Assembly: GCA_002699145.1 (NCBI GenBank)
Contig: PABK01000021.1
Span: 53,403-117,402, forward strand
Length of the DNA: 64,000 nt
Reading direction: 5' to 3'
From: Halioglobus sp.
GTDB lineage: Bacteria; Pseudomonadota; Gammaproteobacteria; Pseudomonadales; Halieaceae
Position 1 is the first letter of the stretch, and each line of letters opens with the position of its first letter. The notes under the pieces are model-generated. The model was given only the letters and a program-made list of their open reading frames with translations. It searched no databases and was not told the DNA's origin. The translations under genes and the position numbers were made by a program. Shown here in pieces: positions 41,620 through 49,711 of this stretch.

Positions 41620-42867
41620 GTGTCCCCGACCCCTCTCGAGCAACATATCAGCGACATTTATTACCGGGAGTCGCGCCGCGTCCTGGCCACCCTTATCCGC
41701 CTGCTACAGGGTAATTTCGAACTGGCCGAGGACGCCCTGCAGGACGCCTTTACCGCGGCCCTGTCGCAATGGCAACGCGACGGCGTGCCCGACAACCCCC
41801 GCGCCTGGCTGGTGTCCACCGGTCGCTTCAAGGCCATCGATCGCCTGCGCAAGCACAGCCGCCAGGACGCTCACCTGGCCGAACTGGCCGACAGCCTGGA
41901 GTCGGCAACGCAGCCGGGGCCGGAGGAAGACGATGCCGCGATCGAAGACGATCGCCTGAGATTGATCTTCACCTGCTGTCACCCCAGCCTCGCGCAGGAA
42001 GCGCGCGTCGCGCTCACCCTGCGCGAAGTGTGCGGCCTGACCACCGAGGCCATCGCCGCGGCGTTCCTGGTACCGACGCCGACGCTCGCCCAGCGCATTG
42101 TCAGGGCGAAAAACAAGATTCGTGACGCGGGCATCCCCTATGAAGTCCCCGCACAGGAGGCGCTGCCGCAGCGGCTGGAGGCGGTACTCGCCGTGGTCTA
42201 CCTGGCATTCAACGAGGGCTATTCCGCATCCAGTGGCACGCAGCTAGTCCAACAGGAGCTGACCGCCGAGGCCATTCGCCTGGGCAGGCTGCTCCTGGAG
42301 CTGTTGCCAGACAGCGAGGTATGCGGTCTGCTCGCCCTGATGCTGCTGCACGATGCCCGGCGACACGGTCGTATCGACGCCAGCGGTGACCTGGTTCCCC
42401 TGGACGAGCAGGACCGCACACGGTGGGACAGGGCACAGATTCGCGAGGGCTGCGACCTGGTCGTGCAGGCGCTGCGCGGCGGTCCACCCGGCGGGTATAC
42501 GATTCAGGCGGCTATCGCCGCCGTCCACGCGGAGGCGGCAACGCCCGCCGGGACGGACTGGGCGGAAATCGTCGGCCTGTACGACCTGCTGCTGCAACTG
42601 CACCCTACCCCGGTTGTGGAGCTCAACCGCGCCGCTGCCCTGGCCATGCGCGACGGCCCGGAGGTCGGCCTGGAAGTAATGGATAAACTCATGAAAAACA
42701 AAGACCTAGTTGGCTACCACCGGCTACATGCCGCCAGGGCCGACCTGTTCCGCCGGCTCGATCAAACCCGGCAGGCCACGCATTGCTACCAGCAGGCACT
42801 GGCGCTGGTGCAACAGGAACCGGAGCGACGATTCCTGCAGCGGCGCCTCGCCGCACTGGAAAACTAA
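41620..42867 (+). CDS. ECF42-type RNA polymerase sigma factor with C-terminal TPR-like domain
   Basis: A 415-residue sigma factor. Region 2 (FELAEDALQDAFTAAL, NPRAWLVSTGRFKAIDRLR) and region 4 (LTTEAIAAAFLVPTPTLAQR) occupy the first 185 residues; the rest is the long helical DUF6596/TPR-like extension (VVYLAFNEGYSASSG; DLLLQLHPTPVVELNRAAAL) typical of the ECF42 group, which has no anti-sigma factor. The start is GTG 41620, with AGGA upstream. ECF42 genes lie beside YCII/DGPF proteins, as here (44268), together with DUF1428, VOC and SRPBCC genes. The group is thought to regulate these neighbours. Confidence 0.88.
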   Translation: MSPTPLEQHISDIYYRESRRVLATLIRLLQGNFELAEDALQDAFTAALSQWQRDGVPDNPRAWLVSTGRFKAIDRLRKHSRQDAHLAELADSLESATQPGPEEDDAAIEDDRLRLIFTCCHPSLAQEARVALTLREVCGLTTEAIAAAFLVPTPTLAQRIVRAKNKIRDAGIPYEVPAQEALPQRLEAVLAVVYLAFNEGYSASSGTQLVQQELTAEAIRLGRLLLELLPDSEVCGLLALMLLHDARRHGRIDASGDLVPLDEQDRTRWDRAQIREGCDLVVQALRGGPPGGYTIQAAIAAVHAEAATPAGTDWAEIVGLYDLLLQLHPTPVVELNRAAALAMRDGPEVGLEVMDKLMKNKDLVGYHRLHAARADLFRRLDQTRQATHCYQQALALVQQEPERRFLQRRLAALEN

Positions 42868-42885
42868 AAAAAATTTTCGCCCGGC

Positions 42886-42909
42886 TGTCGAATTCGCCGC
42901 CCACCCGTC
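42886..42909 (+). promoter_or_regulatory. Candidate ECF42 promoter
   Basis: TGTCGA at 42886-42891 and CGTC at 42906-42909 (spacer 14 nt), 41 bp before the DUF1428 start. ECF42 promoters in Streptomyces were described with TGTCGA and a CG(A/T)C-like -10 (family recollection). The spacing here is slightly short. Confidence 0.4.
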
Positions 42910-42949
42910 GACTAAGGGGTAACGAAGGACACGAGAAAGGAAACTGACT

Positions 42950-43321
42950 ATGAGCTATATCGACGGAATCATCCTGGCCGTACCGAAGGCCAACAAGGAA
43001 CAATTCATCCAGCATGCGGGTATTGCCGACGCCGCCTTTATCGAGTGGGGGGCCACGCGGGTGCTCGAGTGCTGGGAAGACGATGTGCCGGACGGGAAGA
43101 TCACGGACTTTCGCCGCGCGGTGCAGGCCACGCAGGACGAGGCGGTGGTCTTCTCCTGGGTCGAGTGGCCGGACAAGGCCACCCGCGACGCCGGCATGCA
43201 GAAGCTGATGTCAGCCGGCGAGAGCGACCCGCGCTTCAGCGCGGAAAAGAACCCCATGCCCTTCGACGGCATGCGCATGATCTTCGGCGGCTTTGTGCCG
43301 GTGTTGACACTGGAAAAATAG
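42950..43321 (+). CDS. DUF1428 family protein
   Basis: A 123-residue protein of the DUF1428 (YbaA-like, ABM-fold) family: SYIDGIILAVPKANKEQF at the N-terminus, GATRVLECWEDDVPDG, VFSWVEWPDKATRD, and a C-terminal PFDGMRMIFGGF. The family has a ferredoxin-like dimeric fold; its function is unknown. A good ribosome site (GAAAGGA) precedes the ATG. It is first in line after the sigma factor gene and a regular companion of ECF42. Confidence 0.85.
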   Translation: MSYIDGIILAVPKANKEQFIQHAGIADAAFIEWGATRVLECWEDDVPDGKITDFRRAVQATQDEAVVFSWVEWPDKATRDAGMQKLMSAGESDPRFSAEKNPMPFDGMRMIFGGFVPVLTLEK

Positions 43322-43359
43322 CTCCTCAATACCTCCCCCACCCTGCGAGGCAGAGCAGT

Positions 43360-44166
43360 ATGTCCAACGTACATGGCGCATTTATCTGGTACGAGCTGTT
43401 GACCGATGACAGTGACGCGGCGCTGGCCTTCTACAGCGCAATTTTGGGCTGGCAGGTCGTCAGCAGTGGCCAGGCCGACAGGGACTACCGTATCCTCAGT
43501 GCCAGGGACGCGGACACCGGGGAACAGCACGACATCGGTGGCTGTTTGCAATTGACGCAAGCGATGCGCCAGGGTGGCGCCAGGCCGCTTTGGCTCGGCT
43601 ATATCGCGGTCGACGATGTCGAGCGGAGCGCCGCCCGGATTGTCGCGGCCGGTGGCGGCATTCAGATGCCCGCCACGGAAATCCCGGAGGTCGGGCGCAT
43701 CGCCATGGTCACGGACCCACAGGGCGCGCCTTTCTACCTGATGCGGGGCGCTGTCGACAGGACCAGCCTTGCCTTTGCCGCAGACAGGCCACGCCCGGGC
43801 CACTGTGCCTGGAACGAGTTGACCAGCCCCGACCCCGAGGCCGCCAGGCGATTCTATTGCGGCGAGTTTGGCTGGCGTAAGGACGGCGAAATGGACCTGG
43901 GCCCGATGGGCGTATACGAGTTCATCCGCCACAACAATGTCATCGGCGCCATCATGACAGCGCCGCAGGAAATGCCAATGGCAATGTGGCAGTACTATTT
44001 CCGCTGTGCGGACATCGACCGCGCCTGCCAGACCATCCGCGAGCACGGCGGACAACTCCTGCACGAACCCGACGAGATTCCGGGCGGTGACTTTACGGTA
44101 AAAGGCATTGACCCACAGGGTGCGCAGTTCGCCCTGGTCGGTCGTAGAACAGCTGGACGGGATTGA
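43360..44166 (+). CDS. Two-domain VOC (glyoxalase/bleomycin resistance fold) protein
   Basis: A 268-residue protein made of two tandem VOC domains: the first begins HGAFIWYELLTDD, the second GHCAWNELTSPDPEAARRFY. Each carries the paired beta-alpha-beta modules (FYSAILGW; FYCGEFGW) and a closing QGAPFYL/QGAQFAL strand. ATG 43360 starts directly at the first domain. Related proteins of ECF42 loci are of unknown activity; dioxygenase, glyoxalase or binding roles are possible. Confidence 0.85.
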   Translation: MSNVHGAFIWYELLTDDSDAALAFYSAILGWQVVSSGQADRDYRILSARDADTGEQHDIGGCLQLTQAMRQGGARPLWLGYIAVDDVERSAARIVAAGGGIQMPATEIPEVGRIAMVTDPQGAPFYLMRGAVDRTSLAFAADRPRPGHCAWNELTSPDPEAARRFYCGEFGWRKDGEMDLGPMGVYEFIRHNNVIGAIMTAPQEMPMAMWQYYFRCADIDRACQTIREHGGQLLHEPDEIPGGDFTVKGIDPQGAQFALVGRRTAGRD

Positions 44167-44267
44167 ATCGAGAAGTGTTCGACCACGCTGATTAGCATTG
44201 ATGTCCGCTTGTGAAATCCAGTTATCAAGCCCCCCCGGAGCGGCACCAGCGACTAAGGAGAAGCACA

Positions 44268-44636
44268 TTGAAGTATCTATGCCTTGTGTACTACGACGAA
44301 AAGAAAATGCAGCAGCTTTCCCAGCAGGAGTGGGACAGCCTGAACCAGGAGTGTATTGCCTGCGTTGACGGCCTGACAGAGGCCGGCCATTTCCTCGATG
44401 GGGCGCCGCTGTTGTCCACGGAGACCGCCACCACGCTGCGTGTGCGCGACAACAAGCCGCTGGTAACCGACGGCCCCTTCGCCGAGACCAAGGAACAGCT
44501 CGCTGGCTTCTACATGCTGGAAGCGCGGGATATGAACGAGGCGATGCGTCTTGCCGAGAAAATTCCGCCGGCACGCTACGGCTGTGTGGAAATCCGCCCG
44601 GTACGGGAGCTGATGCCAGAGGGTAACAGTCGCTGA
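44268..44636 (+). CDS. YCII-related (DGPF motif) protein
   Basis: A 122-residue YCII/DGPF-domain protein: KYLCLVYYDE at the N-terminus, then VTDGPFAETKEQLAGFYML carrying the name-giving DGPF motif, and ALERIP-like AEKIPPARYGCVEIRPV. The start is TTG 44268 with AAGGAG 7 nt before it. It is the hallmark partner of ECF42 sigma factors. Enzymatic role unknown. Confidence 0.88.
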   Translation: MKYLCLVYYDEKKMQQLSQQEWDSLNQECIACVDGLTEAGHFLDGAPLLSTETATTLRVRDNKPLVTDGPFAETKEQLAGFYMLEARDMNEAMRLAEKIPPARYGCVEIRPVRELMPEGNSR

Positions 44637-44693
44637 CAAGGGATTGCCACAACGATTCTACGAGACCGAGAAAGTACAGTGAGGACCATCCCC

Positions 44694-44865
44694 ATGCCCG
44701 AACAAACCGGCACCGTCCGTCTGCACCGCGTCATTCCGGCGCCCGTGGAACGGGTCTACAACGCGTTTATCGACAAACAGGCACTTGAGTACTGGCTGCT
44801 ACCTTGGCTGGCAAGAGTCCATGGAGCAACTGGCGCGCCTGGTGGTGCCGGATATCCCCGATTAG
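44694..44865 (+). pseudogene. SRPBCC (AHSA1-like) gene remnant: N- and C-terminal ends joined
   Basis: From ATG 44694 the frame reads an SRPBCC start (RLHRVIPAPVERVYNAF, then ALEYWL). At about 44800 the reading frame jumps, and 44806-44865 read in another frame as GWQESMEQLARLVVPDIPD plus stop, the typical C-terminal helix of the same family. The central part of about 80 codons is missing. A deletion with frameshift therefore removed the middle of the gene. SRPBCC genes are usual members of ECF42 loci. Confidence 0.7.
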
Positions 44866-44944
44866 GCACCCGCATGTCATCGGCGCCTGATGCCACCGGT
44901 CTGGACAATGCCATGCAACCAACGACCAACACGCGAGCGACACA

Positions 44945-45013
44945 ATGAGCGAACTGGTTATCTGGACCCTGGACTGGGTGCCCGAAGGCCCACGCGGCCT
45001 GGTCAGGGGCTAA
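44945..45013 (+). pseudogene. Glutathione S-transferase N-terminal remnant
   Basis: ATG 44945 opens MSELVIWTLDWVPEGPRG, matching the start of a known GST subgroup (WTYDWVPEGPRG type, from memory), and hits a stop after 22 codons. The rest of the gene is absent; the sequence then changes to a minus-strand remnant. Confidence 0.5.
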
Positions 45014-45023
45014 CGCAGGCACC

Positions 45024-45194
45024 TCAGGAACGCGCCTGCGATCTGAATTTCGCAGCGTTCAGCGCCCCGGTACCGGATGCGGCTTCCAGGCCGAACTGGG
45101 CAAAAATGGCGGGTGACAGCAACCCGGCAAACTGCACCGTCTTCCGCTGGGCCGCCTGTCGTTGCTCAAAGGTCTGCATCATAGGCGCGGTCCA
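45024..45194 (-). pseudogene. Remnant of an ABC-2 permease-like (DUF3526-type) protein
   Basis: The minus-strand frame reads MMQTFEQRQAAQRKTVQF, LLSPAIFAQFGLE and ASGTGALNAAKF. This recalls the periplasmic segment of DUF3526-type ABC permeases, where LSPA is conserved. No membrane domain or proper start is attached. Identity is moderate. Confidence 0.4.
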
Positions 45195-45201
45195 CGCATT
45201 G

Positions 45202-45370
45202 CTATCGAGGTTGGCCAGCCCGCACCAAAATATATGTATAGGCAATCAAGGCCAGCAGCCAGAGCAGGATGCTGGTAAGGGACGCCGCATGCAGCCACCC
45301 CGCGACGAGGACGCAGGCGACGGAGTCGCCTGGCAGAGGTATCGCTACCGCGACAACCCGGGCGAAGACC
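45202..45370 (-). pseudogene. C-terminal remnant of an unidentified membrane protein
   Basis: Minus-strand frame ending at a TAG (45202-45204): VACVLVAGWLHAASL and ILLWLLALIAYTYILVRAG. It is two hydrophobic helices with no start. NnrS-like proteins end in a comparable way, but this is not certain. Confidence 0.35.
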
Positions 45371-45468
45371 GGGGAAGCTGCACAGATTTAAGGCACTGGC
45401 TTTCCGAATACGCCTTGAGCGGGCTGTTCAACCCGGTGAACACATAACCACGAATCGGACCAGCTTCG

Positions 45469-45852
45469 ATGGACCTGACTGACCGGGACTACGCTGAACT
45501 GAGCGCAATCATCCCCAGCAACACACATATACTCGATTACAGAAATATCGACGATATGCGGGATATCTGGTGTGATGAGGCCGAGTTCTCCGTCAACGAA
45601 CCCGCGTACCTGGCCTCCGGCCGCGACGATATCATCGCCATGCTCTCGCTGATACGCTCCTCACACCCTGAAGTCCGGCACGTTGTCACCACTTCATGGA
45701 TTCGGGTGGACGATGAGGTCGTCATCGAAAGCTATCTGCAGATCTTCAATACCACTGCCATGATGGTAACCATGTTCGCGCGCTACCGCGATACCGGTGT
45801 CAGGACACCGGTGGGCTGGCGCATCGCAAAGCGGACCTGCCCCAACGGTTGA
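45469..45852 (+). CDS. SnoaL-like / NTF2-fold protein
   Basis: A 127-residue protein with the NTF2-like pattern: an N-terminal helix, HILDYRNIDDMRDIW followed by EAEFSV, a helix GRDDIIAMLSLIRSSHPE, and then strands VRHVVTTSWIRVDDEVV, YLQIFN and GWRIAKRT. It is complete, with no frameshift. SnoaL-like proteins are polyketide cyclases, isomerases or of unknown function. It is the only apparently intact gene inside the decayed stretch at 44.7-46.2 kb. Confidence 0.7.
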   Translation: MDLTDRDYAELSAIIPSNTHILDYRNIDDMRDIWCDEAEFSVNEPAYLASGRDDIIAMLSLIRSSHPEVRHVVTTSWIRVDDEVVIESYLQIFNTTAMMVTMFARYRDTGVRTPVGWRIAKRTCPNG

Positions 45853-45991
45853 TCTGGCCTCCAGTCCAGGAAGTTCCTCGCTCCGGAGGAATAAGGCATT
45901 CACTGTAACGCCTACTGCTGAAAGCATGTCCCCCGTCACCTTCCCCCTTGCGCGTGCCGGACCTATTGTCATGATCGCAGCACCGCATCGC

Positions 45992-46168
45992 TCACGCCAT
46001 TGCGCTGCTCCACACACCCCTGCCGGCCGCTTCGGACACGTATTCACGGAAGTCTCTCGGGCCACGCCCCAGCGCGCGCTGGACGATGCGACGCCCCGTC
46101 TTTCCCGAGCCACCCAGTACCAGTGTCAGTCCGGCCGGGTTCCCACGTATGTCAGCAGGTCTATCCAT
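45992..46168 (-). pseudogene. NmrA-like NAD(P)-binding protein with internal in-frame deletion
   Basis: A 58-codon frame from ATG 46168 to TGA 45992. It begins with a nucleotide-binding strand and loop (LTLVLGGSGKTGRRIVQR) and passes directly into the C-terminal signature of the same family (ALGRGPRDFREYVSEAAGRG, then VW). The roughly 200 codons between are missing and the frame is kept. A miniature protein could still be made, but it would lack most of the fold. Confidence 0.65.
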
Positions 46169-46186
46169 GATGATCTCCAGTTGCTT

Positions 46187-46441
46187 TCATGTCCTGGACT
46201 GTTCGCACAGCCAGCTTGCGGCGAGCCTCGTCAGCACTGGCATGATGACGTATGTCATCAGCAGGACAAGTACCGCCACCGCCACCCCAACGGTGAGCAG
46301 CCGCGGCCCGCCAAGTACCGCCGCCAGTGCCGGTGGCACAAAATAGGCCGGGGCAAGCAGGCCGGCGAACGTCAGCAGAGCCTGCTTGTAGCGCCGTGGT
46401 CGACAGGGATACTGGGTAGCTTCCTCATTGCCAGTGCGCAT
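46187..46441 (-). CDS. Small membrane protein with two transmembrane segments
   Basis: An 84-residue protein. ATG 46441 is chosen because GGAGG lies 5 nt upstream. Two hydrophobic helices (ALLTFAGLLAPAYFVPPALA; LLTVGVAVAVLVLLMTYVIM) are followed by PVLTRLAASWL. This resembles the C-terminal membrane part of some ABM-domain membrane proteins (MTWVVMPLLTR type). It may be a complete small protein or a shortened relic. It lies 18 bp upstream of the NmrA remnant on the same strand. Confidence 0.55.
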   Translation of the reverse strand: MRTGNEEATQYPCRPRRYKQALLTFAGLLAPAYFVPPALAAVLGGPRLLTVGVAVAVLVLLMTYVIMPVLTRLAASWLCEQSRT

Positions 46442-46559
46442 TGGAGCCTCCGCCTCTCTCGAATGGGTGATACGCCCTGCCACTCGGGCATCGGGCCCAG
46501 GGACAAGTGGCGCGGCCGCAGACCCGGGGCGCGGCCCTCTCACGTGGGTCGTCCGTTGT

Positions 46560-47465
46560 TCAGGTCAGTGCCGGGATGCTGCCCAACCGACCGGCTGCAT
46601 AGTCCGCCTTGATGGCGGCGATCTGTTCTTGTGATCCCATAACGAAAGGACCATCCTGCACGTAGGGTTCACCGACCTGTGCGCCGTCGAACAACACGAA
46701 GTGAACAGAATCCCGCGATACGTTGCTGACAGAGACCGTCGCGCTGCCATCGACTTTCATTGCGACAGCCTGGCCGCGGGTTAAACGCCGCGTCGTTTCA
46801 CCAACGCAGACGTCGAGCCCCCCGCGGATCGCCTGCACCCATATGCCCCGGTTGGCGGTAGTCTCGTGGAAGACGTGGCCGCCTGGCCGGATCGTGCCGT
46901 CCAGTATGCTCATCGGGGTCGATGGCGATTCTGCACCGCGCACGCCATTGGACTCACCCAGCGCGATTTTCACTCGGGAGTCTGCACTGTCGATCACGGG
47001 CATATCCGTTGCGCGCACGAGGAGTGAATCCGGTGATGCGAATCGTCGGCTCTGCGGCACGTTCACGAATACCTGTAATCCGTGGATACGCGCATTTTCC
47101 CGGGGAGACTCATCGTGAACCGCACCACTACCGGCACTGAGCCAGTAAAGGTCCCCTGGCCGCAGGTCGAAATCGTTCCCCAGTGAATCCCGGTTGTGAA
47201 AAAGGCCTTCACTGTCTTCAAACAGCAGTGAAACGGCGGACATTCCCGCATGCGGGTGCGCGCCAAAGGTGGGCTCGGTCATTACATAGTGATCGACCAT
47301 CACCAGTGGATCCATGGCCTCCCACATGGCCGCAGCACGAAAGCTCCGCGCATTGAAGCCGCTGCCAATGGTGACAGCGTCACCACCTGCAGGCGCGGAC
47401 GCAGCAATGCCATCCCGGCTTGCTGCGCCCTGTGAAACATCTTTTGTGGCATTGATTGCGTTCAT
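46560..47465 (-). CDS. Pirin-family cupin protein
   Basis: A 301-residue pirin. It has the N-terminal cupin metal site (DHYVMTEPTFGAHPHAGM) and GSGAVHDE, and the second barrel with GHVFHETTANRGIWVQAI. Pirins bind Fe or other metal; some have quercetinase activity or act as redox-responsive regulators. The start is ATG 47465, after AGAGG. It is divergent from a LysR gene, which is a common arrangement for pirin and suggests regulation by that LysR. Confidence 0.9.
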   Translation of the reverse strand: MNAINATKDVSQGAASRDGIAASAPAGGDAVTIGSGFNARSFRAAAMWEAMDPLVMVDHYVMTEPTFGAHPHAGMSAVSLLFEDSEGLFHNRDSLGNDFDLRPGDLYWLSAGSGAVHDESPRENARIHGLQVFVNVPQSRRFASPDSLLVRATDMPVIDSADSRVKIALGESNGVRGAESPSTPMSILDGTIRPGGHVFHETTANRGIWVQAIRGGLDVCVGETTRRLTRGQAVAMKVDGSATVSVSNVSRDSVHFVLFDGAQVGEPYVQDGPFVMGSQEQIAAIKADYAAGRLGSIPALT

Positions 47466-47543
47466 CTTGTGCACCTCTGGTAGTTCCGTTGAGCTTGCAG
47501 AAAGTATATATACAGGACAATTTTCGCTTGAAGAGCCAATATA

Positions 47544-47565
47544 CGAATATATAATTCCATATTCG
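47544..47565. promoter_or_regulatory. Inverted repeat between pirin and LysR
   Basis: CGAATAT (47544-47550), 8-nt spacer, ATATTCG (47559-47565): perfect arms, 22 bp before the LysR start and in the AT-rich 121-bp gap. Probable LysR binding site acting on pirin and itself. Confidence 0.55.
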
Positions 47566-47586
47566 GAACAATTGGAGGTCAGCAAC

Positions 47587-48495
47587 GTGCAACCGGTCGA
47601 CCTGAACGACTACTTCTACTTCGTGCATGTCGTCGAAAAAGGCGGGTTTACCCGCGCCGCAGAGTCCCTCGGCATCCCGAAGTCGCGACTGAGCCGGCAC
47701 ATCGTGCAGCTGGAGAAGCGCCTGGACACGACCCTGATCCAGCGCACGACTCGTCAATCGAAAATCACCGAACTCGGCGAGATGTTCTACCAGCGAGCGC
47801 GCGCCATGGTCGACCAGGTAGAACTTGCCGAAGCCGAGCTGAAACGGCAGAAGAACACGCTGTCCGGACAGGTGACATTAAGCTGTTCGGTAGGCGTTGC
47901 CCAGTTCGCACTGAAAGAACTCATTGCCCGCTTCATGACTGACAACCCACAGATCATGGTGTTGCAACAGGTGACCAACCAGACGATCGACCTGGTCGCC
48001 TCGGGTGTCGACCTGTCCATTCGCGGACATCGGGACTCCCTGCCTGATTCAAGCTTGATACAGCGACTGCTGGCGGTCGTCGAGTGGAGACTGTTTGCTT
48101 CTCCAGACTACCCGGCCAATGAAATCGCCACCCCCGAAGATCTCACACACCAGCAAACCATTTCGCTCGGCTGGCAGGGGCACGGTGAGCGCTGGAGGCT
48201 GGAGCACAGAACAGGCAAGACTGTTGAGATCAGCATTACGCCCAGATTGAAGAGCGACGATATGGCCACATTAAAAGAAGCCGCCAGTCAGGGGGTGGGC
48301 ATCGTCGCCATACCGGCATATACCTGCCGTGACGAACTGGCATCGGGCAAACTGGTCAACGTCTTACCGGAGTGGCATGCAGGCCAGGCAAACCTCAGCC
48401 TCATGATGCCGCGAAGAAGTGGCGTCGCGGCTCCGGTGGTCGCGTTACAGGAGTTTCTCCAGGCGGAAGTCGCGGATTTCGTCGCAATGCCTTGA
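47587..48495 (+). CDS. LysR-family transcriptional regulator (pirin-divergent)
   Basis: A 302-residue LTTR with HTH GGFTRAAESLGIPKSRLSRH and IVQLEKRLDTTLIQRTTR. The substrate-binding domain follows (GQVTLSCSVGVAQFALKELI; SDDMATLKEAASQGVGIVAI). The start is GTG 47587, because GGAGG is at 47574-47578. It is close to the LTTR subgroup linked with pirin and quinone/electrophile response genes. It is likely to control the divergent pirin gene. Confidence 0.88.
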   Translation: MQPVDLNDYFYFVHVVEKGGFTRAAESLGIPKSRLSRHIVQLEKRLDTTLIQRTTRQSKITELGEMFYQRARAMVDQVELAEAELKRQKNTLSGQVTLSCSVGVAQFALKELIARFMTDNPQIMVLQQVTNQTIDLVASGVDLSIRGHRDSLPDSSLIQRLLAVVEWRLFASPDYPANEIATPEDLTHQQTISLGWQGHGERWRLEHRTGKTVEISITPRLKSDDMATLKEAASQGVGIVAIPAYTCRDELASGKLVNVLPEWHAGQANLSLMMPRRSGVAAPVVALQEFLQAEVADFVAMP

Positions 48496-48620
48496 TGTTT
48501 CGACCCGCCCGTCACTGAGACGTTATGCGGTTGTGGGTAGCCACTCGTACACTGCTTAATTGGCGCATTACGCGGTAAGGGGCGCGGCGCGCTCAGGTGC
48601 CAGTCAGAGCCGGTTCCGGC

Positions 48621-48702
48621 CCACTCCCACTCGATTGCACAAAGACCTTTTTTATCTTTCATATTCAATGACTTACTTGCCTTTGATTCGGCACTACCAT
48701 GA
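48621..48702. repeat. Left copy of the guaA-end-derived att-like block
   Basis: CCACTCCCACTCGATTG at 48621 matches the 3' end of guaA (TCACTCCCACTCAATCG at 51122). It is followed by CTTTTTTATC and ATATTCAATGACTTA (48661-48675), which recur in the second block 960 bp to the right. Marks the left boundary of an AT-rich island. The 331-bp stretch 48496-48826 holds this block and the parD promoter, and no gene. Confidence 0.6.
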
Positions 48703-48789
48703 AAAATACGATGCTCTGTAAACTGCCGAGTGAATCGGCAAACTCACATGGATCAAAATCCAATTGCCTATGATCCCACCTCAATATAT

Positions 48790-48812
48790 ATTCATAATTG
48801 TTATTTATGAAT
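48790..48812. promoter_or_regulatory. Inverted repeat operator of the ParDE module
   Basis: ATTCATAA (48790-48797), 7-nt spacer, TTATGAAT (48805-48812): perfect 8-bp arms, 14 bp before the antitoxin start, overlapping the likely promoter. ParD proteins usually repress at such a site. Confidence 0.6.
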
Positions 48813-48826
48813 AACTGGAGAAGCAC

Positions 48827-49075
48827 ATGGCAACGACAAGTCTTAGCCTGGGAGAGCACTGGGAAGCCTACATCAAGAATGAAATCGCCAGCGGGCGTTA
48901 CGGTTCCGCCAGCGAAGTAGTTCGTGATGCTCTACGCGCAATGGAGGAGCGTAAAAGCAAACTTGACGCATTACGAAGTCATTTGGCCCAGGGCGCTGAA
49001 CAGGCCAGAGCCAGTGAGTTCATAGATAATTTCACGATGGACACACTGATCAACGATCTGGATAGCGAAGCCTGA
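48827..49075 (+). CDS. parD: ParD-like type II antitoxin
   Basis: An 82-residue ribbon-helix-helix protein: SLSLGEHWEAYIKNEIASG, then RYGSASEVVRDALRAMEER, and an acidic C-terminal tail (DNFTMDTLINDLDSEA) for toxin binding. GGAG lies 6 nt before ATG 48827. Its stop overlaps the toxin start (TGATG). It neutralises the ParE toxin and represses the operon. GC content is well below that of the surrounding chromosome, in line with transfer. Confidence 0.88.
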   Translation: MATTSLSLGEHWEAYIKNEIASGRYGSASEVVRDALRAMEERKSKLDALRSHLAQGAEQARASEFIDNFTMDTLINDLDSEA

Positions 49076-49377
49076 TGCCCGGATTCAGAGTCACCCCGAG
49101 GGCTCAGGATGACCTGAAAAACATCGGCCGATATACAGAGCGGCAATGGGGTAAACGCCAACGTAATACTTACCTGAAAGCACTCGAAAAACGCTTTGGC
49201 TGGTTAGCCGAGAACCCGCAACTGGGCAAACACCGCACGGATGTGGCTGAAGGCTATTACAGCTTTCCACAGGGCGAGCATGTTGTCTTTTATCTGATAA
49301 GAGATGAAGGCATTGATATTATCGGCATCCCGCACAAGGAGATGGATATCATCACTATTTTCTACCTGGCTGAATAA
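49075..49377 (+). CDS. parE: ParE-like type II toxin
   Basis: A 100-residue ParE/RelE-superfamily toxin: VTPRAQDDLKNIGRYTERQW at the N-terminus, RFGWLAENPQLGKHR, GYYSFPQGEHVVFYLIRDEG, and IIGIPHKEMDI near the end, all typical of ParE. ParE toxins act on DNA gyrase. The gene overlaps the antitoxin gene by one base and appears intact. Confidence 0.88.
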   Translation: MPGFRVTPRAQDDLKNIGRYTERQWGKRQRNTYLKALEKRFGWLAENPQLGKHRTDVAEGYYSFPQGEHVVFYLIRDEGIDIIGIPHKEMDIITIFYLAE

Positions 49378-49711
49378 TCAGATATAAGGTGAAATGCCTG
49401 CTGACACTCTTTGGTGTAATCGAACTGGAACATCACGCTGTCTCAGTTGGCCATCTTCTTCGAAGGCCGGCTCGACGCAGTGCTGGATCTGTGATCAGAT
49501 GACTAACGAGGAGTTACTGTGACACAGAATTCTGAACACTCCCTTTTATTTATTGATATTTCAATAGGTTAATAACTCCAGCCACTCCCACTCTATGATA
49601 AATATGCCTTTTTATCATTTATATTCAATGACTTATTTTCCTGATAGTTGGTAATACCATGCTCAAAAAATCCTGCTAATCGACACAAAAATCACTGACC
49701 CGCACGGTAAC
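49378..49711. other. Gene-free junction between ParDE and fic modules
   Basis: 334 bp with no complete gene. A GC-richer piece at about 49425-49492 reads in one frame as the end of an unidentified protein (SQLAIFFEGRLDAVLDL, stop). The second att-like block (49582-49662) follows. Nothing else was recognised. Confidence 0.4.
49582..49662. repeat. Second guaA-end-derived att-like block
   Basis: CCACTCCCACTCTATG at 49582, then CCTTTTTATC and ATATTCAATGACTTA (49621-49635) and ATACCATG (49654-49661). Same order and spacing as the block at 48621, 960 bp away. It separates the ParDE module from the fic module. Confidence 0.6.

Noticed and set aside
44890..45447. A 185-codon plus-strand frame through the decayed region
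   Set aside because: No domain; it crosses a GST remnant and two minus-strand remnants that explain the sequence better.
49425..49492. Possible transposase C-terminus (SQLAIFFEGRLDAVLDL)
   Set aside because: Too short to assign to any family and without inverted repeats nearby; left as unidentified.
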